A DNA stretch of 64,000 nt from Neostapfia colusana (Eukaryota; Streptophyta; Magnoliopsida; Poales; Poaceae): assembly GCA_030760725.1 (NCBI GenBank), contig JASWHV010000002.1, positions 63,791,900-63,855,899 of the forward strand, read 5' to 3'. Below the pieces are notes generated by a model. It saw only the letters and a list, made by a program, of their open reading frames with translations. It was not told the origin of the DNA and made no database searches. Both the position numbers and the translations under genes were made by a program. This document shows positions 1 through 9,682 of this stretch, in pieces. The number at the start of each line of letters is the position of its first letter. The first letter of the stretch is position 1.

Positions 1-495
1 TTAGTACCTGCATAAATTACACACAATCATCAGGTCCGGCTGCACAACGAACCCGGTCCCAATACAGTTTCATACACCCGTCCGTCATCACTCGTACGGG
101 TGTTCTCAAGCCAAACATGCCTTGAGCTACGTGTTCACGTTACTAACCACATGAAGGGGTCTCCCATACTTGCCCGTAGCAGGCCAAGGAAGGGCGTTGC
201 TCGAATACCTCAAACAACATGAAGAGTCGTAGAGGATACTAAAGCTGGCCGGGTTACCTGCCACCCGTGAGGCTCCACCTTTCAGCTTGTGCGCACTGGT
301 GGACAGCGCTTACGTGCACCCCCCAAAACATATGGAGTCCCGAGATCCACGATTTTCCGACATAACACATAAATTAAATTGCCACCATCATATTAGGCTA
401 ATATAGTAGTCCTTATTTGGACATACTAGTGAATCCTCACCGAAATCTTATGTTTTCTCGTAATACTGTCCTTATTTAGTGTGCTATCCCCTAAG
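1..495 (-). mobile_element. E0: 5' leader fragment of an old gypsy element
   Basis: This is non-coding leader sequence from between gag and the PBS of an old minus-strand element. It is clearly related to the leaders at about 22866-23371 (E2) and 28600-29390 (E3), which share the sequence around TTAGTACCTGCATAA and the AGTCCTTAT stretches just before the PBS. Its missing right end resumes at 13116 after the E1 insertion. I see no coding sequence in it. The gag and pol of E0 would lie to the left of the window. Confidence 0.75.
491..495. repeat. Target-site duplication of E1, left copy (CTAAG)
   Basis: CTAAG directly precedes the left LTR of E1 and recurs at 13116-13120 directly after the right LTR. 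A 5-bp duplication is usual for Ty3/gypsy integration, so this fixes the ends of E1. Confidence 0.95.
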
Positions 496-3400
496 TGTCA
501 CACCCGGTTTTTCCGAAGAACAAACCAAGTGAATATCACATGTATGCCAGGATCATTTTCTCATACATGTGATGACAAATAGTGAAGCATCATTTATTAC
601 AAGCCAGATGTCGAATATAAATAAGTCTTACATAGCAAAGGTCTCGATGGACAATAATAGGTTCATCACAAGTAAATAAACTAGCAGCGGAATAATTATT
701 CTCGTGGGCTCCATCACAGGCGTTGCCCGGGGGTCTCCATGAACCTAGAAACCTTCTTCGGGTCCAAAGTCTTGGTCATTATATACCACCTCATTATCTT
801 GACCTGAGCAGCAATATAAACCAACAAAATATGCAAGGTTGAGTACCGATGGTACTCAGCAAGTGTGGGAAAGTTATGTCATGCATGGCTAGAACAAGGG
901 GAGGTTGAACTCATGGTTAAAGCACTACGCAATTAATACCTACCTCCTTAGCTTATCAAGCACCTACATTACTACACAGGTGAAATGGTCCCAATTTCCC
1001 ATCTCATCATCATAACCAAATAACCATAACATCATTTCCAATGTTAAGCTCCCTGCTTAACATCCTCAACTTCCAAAACCATCACTCCTCTAATAATGAA
1101 TAAGTCCAAGCCGCTCTTGACCGTGAGCACGGCTGTCATGACAGTTTTGACTCTGCAGAGTTTGTACCACTGTTCCCACATGTAGTGATTTCATCCCCCG
1201 TTGCCGGGTGGACTAAAAGAACCTCCATTATGCCAGTGGCTACGAACCACATTCACACTTCCCAGGTGTGTAGCCAGGAGATCACTACGAAGCCTTTACA
1301 AAGGGATTCCCGACGAGCGTGGGCCCACTGAGGTTTCACCCCTAACAGCATACAAGAGGCTCCAACCCCGCTGCAGTGGCCCCCTCTTGAGCCTTGCGGT
1401 TCATATGGTAGTCCAGCTGACACCTATTCCCCACACCATCCAACACACCCATACTACGCCGGGGATACACCTAATTAATTGGCCAAGCTGCCCCATCTCA
1501 GCATGTGGTTGGCACGGTAAAGCCAGGTTACATGCTCCATGAACCGGTCCTTGGAATCCAGGCAAGTACTAAACAGAAACCCGAGTCTCGTGCACCCAGC
1601 ACACAACCAAAACATCCAACTTGCCTTAATCCCTACCTCTACATAACTCACAATATCTCATTCAAGAGTATGGTAAAATAAACTGATGATCTTATATCCT
1701 AAATATCCCATTCTAAGCATGGCTAAGCATATGCATAATAATAAATGACATGATAAAATAAATCCCAACCCAAGCTACAAGGAAACAAGGTGATGCAATT
1801 CTAGGAAAACTTCCTAGCATGGGTTTCATATTTAACTTGACAAATGCAAATAATTCTATCTACACATCCTAGCATAGGATCAAAGTGGTCAAGGACACTT
1901 GCCTCCTTCCTGCTGCTTTTGAAATGGGTAGTCCTGATCTTGGAAAGGAATAACTTGCTCTTGAGCAGGTTCTACATCATACCATCACACATAGCAAAAG
2001 AAAAACAACAATCCATAAGACATAGTTCAGACTTCCACTTCATACACACCACACATTCACATGTAACAAAGCCATTCACATCTTCTATGTGTTGTGTTTA
2101 CTCTATGTGTGTTGACCTTTGGCTTACATGCACTTTTAATCATGTGTATATGATTCCTACTTTTGTATTCACATTTATGCTTGCATACTTTATATATGAG
2201 TTTCCAATTTAAATAATTTTCCTTATATTCAATTACTACACCTTTTAGCTACCAAGTATGCATGAAAGGTATTTTCCTTCTCCATATGTGTCTTCAGAAT
2301 TTCTACCAACCCTAAACTGAATTCTTTGAATTTTAGAAACTCCATTTATCATTTACTAGTTGCTATATTTTCAGATTTATTCCCTATGCCTAAATGTGAA
2401 ATTTATTATGAAAATAACAAGACACATCATCTAAACAGAATAGGTTCTGATCTTAAATATTTAATAACATATTTTTGACCTTTTCCTCTGATGTAAACTA
2501 TTTTACATTTATTTTCCTAATTTTCAGAACTATTCTTCACTTAAAAATGTGTCCCTATAATTAATAAATGTGAATAATAAATTAAACAGATTCATTTCAG
2601 CCCAAAATCTATTTTTATCTCACTCCAAAGTTTTCTAAGTACTGAGAAAGTTTTTAATTTAATTTTGACAATATGTTTGTCCCACTTTTTAACTTTTAAA
2701 TACTAGCCACATATTCAATTTCCTAAATTAAATATCAAACCGGGTTAAAAAGGTAAACTCACCCCTCTACAGGGTCTATAATATTATTTTAACAATTTTC
2801 AGGGGTCTATCTACACATAACAGAAGGGTTTTTCCTAATTTTTATTAAGTCCAGGGGCTAAAACTGATTTTTAAATGAATTTACATGATTTTCTGAAGTT
2901 CCAAGGGCTAGATCAGAAGTTTCTGGGGCTAGCTCTTATTTCCCGAGAACCCCAGGGGGTAGCACGTAAGATTTCCAGTCTTTATAACGCGGGGCTGACG
3001 TGGACCGTCCAATTTAAAACAGACGGCTGAGATTATAACGTCGAACAGGTACGCGGGGATTTAAACTCTACCGTGCGATTTAAATTAAACGGCGCACAAG
3101 CGGCCACGTCGCTCTGACCGAGCGCGGGCGACGCTGCCCTGCGGCGCACGGTGGCGGAAGGCGGCGATCTTGCCGGAGAGTTTCGGATCTTCGGGAATTC
3201 TTCCTAAAACTGTGATTTTATGGAATAGATCGGTGGAGGGGAGGTTTGGGATCTCACCTCGGGGGTTTTCTTGAGCTCGGAGGACCTGGAAGGCGGTCGG
3301 CGACGAGGTCCGAGGTGAATTCACGGCGAGGCTCGTCGGCGCTGTGTTTGAACCGCAAGTCACCGAGTTTTCTGCACCTGCAAGGTTCCCCGGAGGCGGT

Positions 3401-3930
3401 GGATCAAGACCAGCGAGTTAGATCGGAATTTCCGAGCGTAGATCGGCCAGAATTCGCCGGAGAAACTCGGGTTCTCACCGGAGAGAAAATCGGCGGATCG
3501 CGTGAGAAAAACGGGACAAGGCCGGGGTTTTTATAGACGGGGGAGGGCGGCTGGTTGGTTTAGATCGAGCTGGAGTCTTCGGGGTCCGGAAATCAGCTGG
3601 AATACGCGAGAATTCCCGATCGGTTTTGATTCGGGTGAGAGAGTCCCGGCCGATCGTGGCGCGGGCGCGAGGAAGAAGAAAGCTGGCGGGCCCCGCCTGT
3701 CAGTGGGAGGAAGGGGCGCGCGCGGCCGCGGGCTGGCGCGGAGCAGGGTGGGCCGGCTGGTGGGTTTCGGCCCACTGGCCGGTTTTTTTCTGTTTTCCTT
3801 TTTCTTTTTTCTATTTCTTTTCTGTTTTGAGTTTAAATTGAATTCCAGTTTGAATTTAAATTGTTGCAAAACATGCAACACGTCCAAAAAATTTTAAATT
3901 CTCCTCTTAACAAGATTTTGGGGTGTTACA
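496..3930 (-). repeat. E1 3' LTR
   Basis: This LTR pairs with 9683-13115 over its whole length. On the minus strand it begins TGTAACACCCC and ends GGGTGTGACA. It is AT-rich and low in complexity at about 2200-2900, then GC-rich at about 3000-3780 around the promoter. The short plus- and minus-strand reading frames inside it are duplicated in the other LTR and carry no recognisable domain, so I do not call them genes. Confidence 0.95.
3528..3536 (-). promoter_or_regulatory. TATA box in the E1 3' LTR
   Basis: The minus strand reads CTATAAAAA here, about 395 bp inside the LTR, in GC-rich surroundings. The identical motif lies at the matching place in the 5' LTR (12713-12721). The position fits a U3 promoter, with everything downstream being R-U5. 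Confidence 0.6.
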
Positions 3931-3949
3931 GCTCTACCCCCCTTAAAAG
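3931..3949 (-). promoter_or_regulatory. E1 polypurine tract
   Basis: On the minus strand, CTTTTAAGGGGGGTAGAGC runs directly into the TGTAACACC start of the 3' LTR. This is the expected plus-strand DNA primer site for reverse transcription. Confidence 0.9.
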
Positions 3950-3975
3950 AAATATCGTCCTCGAGATTAGTGGTT

Positions 3976-6900
3976 CTAAGAAAACAATTCCGGAAATTGT
4001 GCCTTGAGCTCATCTTCCCATTCCTAGGTGGCCTTCTCTTCTGAGTGATGCTTCCATTGCACCTTGCACATCCAGATTCTTTTATTTCTGGTGAGGCGTT
4101 CCATTGTCTCCAAAATCTTGCATGGTTGCTCGGCATAAGACAAATCCTCAGCTACGTCCACTTCATTCATGGGTAACACCTCTTCAGGCGTTCTCAGGCA
4201 TTTCTTGAGTTGTGACACATGGAATACATCGTGCACATCCGATAGACGAGCCGGTAACTCCAGTTGATACGCCACTTCGCCTTTCCTTTCCAGAATTTGA
4301 AAGGGTCCGATGTATCGAGGTGACAACTTCCCTTTCACGTTGAAAATGAGCTCTCTTCTTCGTACATCGACATAGCTCTTTTGGCGTGTCTGTGCTATCC
4401 TCAAATTGTTGCGAATTTCCCTCACCTTCGCCTCGGCTTCTTGTAGTACTTCGGGACCAAACACTTTACTTTCCCCCGTTTGGTTCCAAAATAGGGGAGT
4501 TTTGCACTTCCTCCCGTACAAGGCTTCAAACGGTGACATCTTCATACTAGCTTGATAGCTGTTGTTATAGGAAAACTCCGCATACGGTAAGTTCTTATCC
4601 CAACTCCGATTGTTTTCGAGTGCACACGCTCTTAGCATATCCTCAAGAATCTGATTGGTCCTCTCCGTTTGCCCGTCAGTTTGGGGATGATAGGCAGAGC
4701 TGAAATTCAGATGGGTTCCCATAGTTTCATGCAACTTCTGCCAGAACCTTGAGGTGAACTGTGTCCCTCGATCCGACACAATCTTCTTTGGCACTCCATG
4801 GTAACACACGATCCTTAACATGTACAACTCTGCCAATTTGGATCCGCTGTAGCTTTCTTTTACGGGGATGAAATGAGCTACCTTGGTTAGCCTGTCAATG
4901 ATGACCCATATCGAATCATATCCTGATTGGGTCCTAGGCAGTCCTACTATGAAATCCATACCGATTTCTTCCCATTTCCATTCAGGCACTTTGAGTGGTT
5001 GCAATAATCCCGCGAGTCATTGATGTTCTGCTTTCACCAACTGACATGTGTCACATAGGGCAACATGTTCCGCGACATCTCGTTTCATGCCATACCACCA
5101 ATACCTGCTCTTGAGGTTCTGGTACATCTTCGTACTCCCAGGATGAATGGAATAGTCAGAATCACGAGCCTCCTTCAGAATCAATTCACGGATCTCCGTT
5201 ACTTCTGGCACACAGATTCTTTTCCCGTGCCACACCGTTCCTTGTTCATCCTCTCTAAAACTAGGAGCTTTATTTTCCTTGATGAGTTGTCTGATCTCTT
5301 GTATCTTCTCGTCTTTCTTTTGACCCTCGCAGATGTCTCGCTCTAGTGTGGAGTCCACTTCCATGGCGATGGCTTCACCACTATTCACAAGGCATAGATT
5401 GAGCCTTATAACCTCATCCTTCAATTCTGCAGGCATGTCCTTCAAGCTCAACTTATTGACCTGCACTTTCCGACTTAAAGCATCGGCCACGACGTTTGCT
5501 TTCCCAGGATGATAGTTGATGCCTACATCAAAGTCATTGATTAGCTCTAACCATCTCCTTTGTCTGAGGTTGAGGTCTGGCTGTGTGAATATGTACTTCA
5601 AACTCTTATGATCCGTATATATCTCGGTCCTCTTCCCCATCAAATAGTGCCGCCAAATTTTCAACGCGTGTACCACTGCGGCTAGTTCTAGGTCATGTGT
5701 AGGATAGTTCTTCTCGTGCTTCCGAAGCTGCCGGGATGCATAAGCCATGACATGCCCTTCTTGCATGAGAACACATCCTAACCCATTTCCAGAGGCATCG
5801 CAGTACACCATGAAGTTCTTCTGCATATCTGGCATAACCAGCACTGGAGCTGTTGTCAGTCTTTTCTTTGACTCCTGAAAACTCGTTTCGCACTGTGGCG
5901 TCCATGTGAATGTGATTCCCTTCTCTAACAGTTTGGTAATGGGTCTCGAGATCTTAGAGAATCCCTCAATAAACAGTCGATAGTATCCAGCCAATCCCAA
6001 AAAGCTTCGAACTTCCCCGACATTTTCAGGGGTCTTCCACTTCTGTATATCCTCGATTTTGGCGGAATCTATGGAGATTCCTCCCTCCGAGATTATATGT
6101 CCTAAGAAGGAAACTCTCTTCAGCCAAAACTCACACTTGCTCAACTTGGCATATAGTTGGTGTTCTCTCAGCCTCTGCAACACTAACCTTAGATGTTTCT
6201 CATGTTCTTCTTCATCTTTGGAGAAGAAGAGAATGTCATCTATGAAAACCACCACAAATTTGTCCAGATATTCCATGAATACCTTGTTCATGAGATACAT
6301 GAAGTATGCCGGGGCATTAGTTAGCCCGAAAGGCATGACAGTGTATTCATACAGTCCGTACCGAGATACGAAAGCTGTCTTGGGAATATCCGATTGCCTT
6401 ATCTTGAGTTGGTGGTATCCCGACCTGAGATCAATTTTCGAGAACACACAAGCGCCCCTCAATTGGTCAAACAAGTCTTCAATGCGGGGTAATGGGTACT
6501 TGTTCTTGATGGTTACCTCATTCGAGGCACGGTAATCCATGCATAACCTTTGGGTTCCGTCCTTCTTGGGCACAAATATGACCAGGGCTCCCCAAGGTGA
6601 GGAACTAGGACGAATATACCCCTTCTCCATCAAATCTCTCAAATGATCCTGGAGTTCTCCCAGCTGCTTGGAGTCCATCCGATAAGGTATCTTGTATATC
6701 AGAGCTGTTCCAGGCACTAGCTCAATTGCGAATTCCACTTCACGATCGGGAGGCATACCTGGCAAATCCTCCGGAAAAACATCTGGATATTCCCTGATGG
6801 TCCTGATCTCCTCAACTTTCTCCTCAACTTGATTTAATTTAATGTCCCTCCTAGGCTCGTGTATTGTTATGAACTTTACTCTTGTGCCACTAGGGTGAGT

Positions 6901-8388
6901 TAGCTCCACCGTTCTGGTCGAACAATGGATGATTCCTTTATGTTTGGTCAACCAATCCATACCCAAAATAATATCTATCCCTTGTGAATCTATCACTATG
7001 AGGTTAGCAGTAAATACTACCCCATTAATGTCTAGGTTCACTATGGGACACACTTGTCTTGTCCTTATTTCTCCACCTGGAGAGTTTACGACTAGCATAT
7101 GGTTCATATGTGTTGTTGCTAGGTCATGCTTCTTAACAAATCCTTGAGCAATGAACGAGTGGGTAGCACCAGAATCAAACAACAGGGTTGCAATGTGTAA
7201 ATTGGCAGGAAACTTACCAACTACCACGTCGGGTGCCTCTTGTGCTTCCTCCATAGTGACGTGGTTCACCCGTCCTCTCATTACATTCTGCTGTTGTGGC
7301 TGCGTGGGCTTCTTCTTTGGGCACTTATGGGCATAGTGCCCCACTTTACCACAGCTAAAACATTGCACCCCAACCTTAGGTGATTGGCCTCTATTGTCTT
7401 GTGGTTGGTTTAGAGGTCCTTGCACTGCTAGTCGAGGTGGATATGCGGGGCGAGGCTGCTGTACAAACTGACGTTGTGGCTGTGCTGGTGCTGCGGGAGG
7501 CCTGTAGTTCGGGTTGTACCCTCTTGGCGCTGAGTAGGGTACCGCAGCACGGTTCGTCTGCCCTGCAGGTTGCTGCATCAGACGTGGGTGAGTGTTGCTC
7601 CCTGAGGCTTGGTGTGACCACCCGGCCTTCCTCTTGTTCTCATTTTCCAAGGCCTTCAGCTTCCTTTCCACCACAAATGCTTTGTCCACCATCTTTTGGA
7701 AGCTTTCATACTCATTTGAGGACATCGCACACTGCATTTCTGCGGTAAGCCGTTCCACGAAACAATCTTGTTTCTGCTCATCAGTCTCTATGTCTCGTGG
7801 GGCATAACGGGATAGTTGAGTAAATTTAGTGAGGTATTCCCTCACCGTAATGTTTCCCTGCTACAGTCCCAAGAACTCCTTCCGTTTGTTTTTGAGTTCA
7901 CCTCTTGGGATATAATGGTTGCGGAAGCTACGCTTGAAATCTTCCCAAGTGATGTTCTCAGTGTCATGATGGGCAGCCACGTAGGCGGTCCACCAATCAG
8001 CAGCAGGTCCATGCAATTGATGAGAGGCAAACAGCACCCTCTCATACCCTTGGCACTGTATGATCCTCATCTTGCTTTCAATGGTCTTTAGCCAATCATC
8101 TGCCTCCAGAGGTTCAGCAGCACTTGCAAACTTTGGAGGTTGAGTTCCTAGAAACTCACTCAACCTTGGTTGGCGTGGTGCAGCTTGTGGAGGTGGAACT
8201 TGATGCAAGTTGGCCACCACTTGAGTCAAGTTCTGGATGAGCTGATTTTGATTCTCCAGCATTTGGTGGAGGGGATCAACTCCTTCACGGCGACCACCCC
8301 TGTCCTGGCCTCCAGAAAGATGAGGGTTGCAGGCCTCATCGTTGTTGTTGGCGGGGTTGGCAGCACGACCTTTTCCTCTTCCGGCCAT
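3976..8388 (-). pseudogene. gag-pol: E1 gag-pol polyprotein (single frame, three nonsense codons)
   Basis: One continuous frame of about 1470 codons starts at the Met codon 8388-8386 and ends at TAG 3976-3978. Stops interrupt it at 7861-7863 (TAG, in gag), 5017-5019 (TGA, in integrase) and 4024-4026 (TAG, near the end). Gag carries a CCHC knuckle, CFSCGKVGHYAHKC (7321-7362). Protease shows FDSGATH (about 7160-7183) and an ILGMDWL motif near 6960. The RT has KIDLRSGYHQ near 6420 and FIDD near 6240. RNase H has YCDASG near 5790 and TDHKSLKY near 5600. Integrase has an HHCC finger (5040-5160), MDFIVGLPR (about 4945), SDRGTQF (4754-4775) and QTDGQTERTNQ (about 4650-4682), followed by RYIGPF and DVFHVSQLKKCL. 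The last 50 residues resemble a chromodomain (ILE...VQWKHH). There is no frameshift, which is consistent with recent inactivation. Confidence 0.95.
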
Positions 8389-8690
8389 CTGGCATGATCA
8401 ACCAATGTTAATTTAAAGCAATACGTATCATCTTACTACTTTCACTTGTTTGTACTTTGAAGTGTTGAGGCTTTGTTATACTTTTCTGAGGGTTTATATC
8501 TCACACAAAAATAAATGCAATGTTATTTCATGTGGGTTCACACACCAAAGCAAAACAATCTGAAGACGAGGTTGTGGACAATTGCTCATGGCTTCCACAA
8601 CTCACGTCACACACCAAGCATTAACACACCATTAACTAAGGTAACGACTCGACTATTCGACATCTTGCTAACTAAGGGAAGGATTCTACA
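8389..8690. other. E1 spacer between orf0 and gag
   Basis: About 300 bp of non-coding internal sequence separates the end of orf0 (8691) from the gag start (8388). It has no ORF of note. I see no splice or ribosome-reinitiation signal that I would defend. Confidence 0.5.
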
Positions 8691-9461
8691 CTACTCGTTT
8701 TCTTGAGCTGGCTCCTCTGGATCTTCCTCATCATTTCGGCTGCCTTCTGACTCTGCTTTGGGTGGGGAAGCTGCTGGCGGAGAAGTGCGACGACGCCTGA
8801 TCGCTCGGCGATGCGGGGAGTCAGGAGTCTGTGTATCATTCACGGTGGCACACAGTTCATTCCCATCTCCTCTTTCTCTCGCCCTTAAGCAGTCTCGCAG
8901 CAACGCCTCCGTTTCCTTCAGGGTGTCCCGGACATCCTGAAGCTCTTGCTGACACTCCTGCAGTCGAGTGTTGAGCATAGCAGCATCCTCCAAGCACAAG
9001 TCCATGTGCTCATGGGAAGTCCCTTGCTGCACTGGCGGGTACATGTACTCCGTGGTACCACTCTCACGCTGGAGGACATACATGTACTCAGTCCTGTCCA
9101 GGTGGCGATGATAGATGTGACTCTGGCAGGTAATGGTCTCCAAGGTGACATCCTTCTCCGCATTGACCTGTGTCGCTCTACAAGCTGGAGAGCGGTGGAT
9201 CTTAAGCAGTCGATTTTCGTGTATAATCCTCATCTCTGAACTCCATTCTTCCCTCTTCTCACGGATGGTCCTGGTGGAGTCATAGTGGGTGATTAGCTTG
9301 CCCATATTGCCGGCGGCTTCGAGCATACGTCGAAGACGGCGCAACAAGCCTCCTACTGCCAATCCGTAGGAAAGGTACGTCACTGGACGGCTCTCCTCTC
9401 TTTCGGCAAGGGCAACTACGGGAACTCTCCTTCCTGTGGACTTGCGAGCGGTGCGAACCAT
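8691..9461 (-). CDS. E1 orf0: extra ORF before gag with an H3-tail-like N-terminus
   Basis: This intact 256-codon frame lies between the PBS and gag on the coding strand. Residues 1-10 read MVRTARKSTG, and residues 4-10 (TARKSTG) equal histone H3 residues 6-12. A Pro follows at the same spacing as in H3. Residues 71-121 (EEW...RAT...) match the core of the decayed E5 ORF at 47614-47751. Residues about 155-198 look like a coiled coil (LQECQQELQDVRDTLKETEALL). A basic patch RRAIRRRR follows (218-225), then a Ser/Pro stretch and an acidic tail. There is no protease, RT or envelope-like feature and no signal peptide. Rice gypsy elements such as RIRE3/RIRE8 are reported, from memory, to have an 'orf0' in this position. 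Function is unknown. A gag accessory or chromatin/RNA-binding role is inference. The ORF is intact although gag-pol is broken. Confidence 0.75.
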   Translation of the reverse strand: MVRTARKSTGRRVPVVALAEREESRPVTYLSYGLAVGGLLRRLRRMLEAAGNMGKLITHYDSTRTIREKREEWSSEMRIIHENRLLKIHRSPACRATQVNAEKDVTLETITCQSHIYHRHLDRTEYMYVLQRESGTTEYMYPPVQQGTSHEHMDLCLEDAAMLNTRLQECQQELQDVRDTLKETEALLRDCLRARERGDGNELCATVNDTQTPDSPHRRAIRRRRTSPPAASPPKAESEGSRNDEEDPEEPAQENE

Positions 9462-9665
9462 CTAAAAATAAAAAAGCATTTAAAATTAGGTTAGATAAAC
9501 TTTTTAAACAAAAATCCTATTTTGAATGAAAATTGGGGTAAGATGAAGAAAGTGACTCATTAAATAACACTTTTCAACACACATCTTGTAAAAATAGTTT
9601 TTAAGAAAATAGGGCTCTTAAATACGTCCATTTCTACCTAGGTCCACGTTCCTACGGGCAACCTT
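9462..9665 (-). other. E1 5' leader
   Basis: About 200 bp of untranslated leader lies between the PBS and orf0. It is A/T-rich and has no ORF. The orf0 ATG (9459-9461) begins the first substantial reading frame downstream of the PBS. Confidence 0.6.
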
Positions 9666-9678
9666 GGCTTTGATACCA
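9666..9678 (-). other. E1 primer-binding site (tRNA-iMet)
   Basis: The minus strand reads TGGTATCAAAGCC four bases after the end of the 5' LTR. It complements the 3' end of initiator Met-tRNA with one mismatch from the usual TGGTATCAGAGCC. Confidence 0.92.
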
Positions 9679-9682
9679 CTTC

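Noticed and set aside
1201..2212. Plus-strand ORFs at 1201-1542 and 1844-2212, repeated at 10371-10727 and 11029-11397
   Set aside because: They are duplicated because they sit in the two E1 LTRs, are antisense to the element, and have no domain.
9666..9678. Met-tRNA-like sequences as possible tRNA genes (also 23372, 29391, 48475 and 56781)
   Set aside because: Only 13 bases match a tRNA 3' end and no cloverleaf follows. The position next to LTRs identifies them as primer-binding sites.
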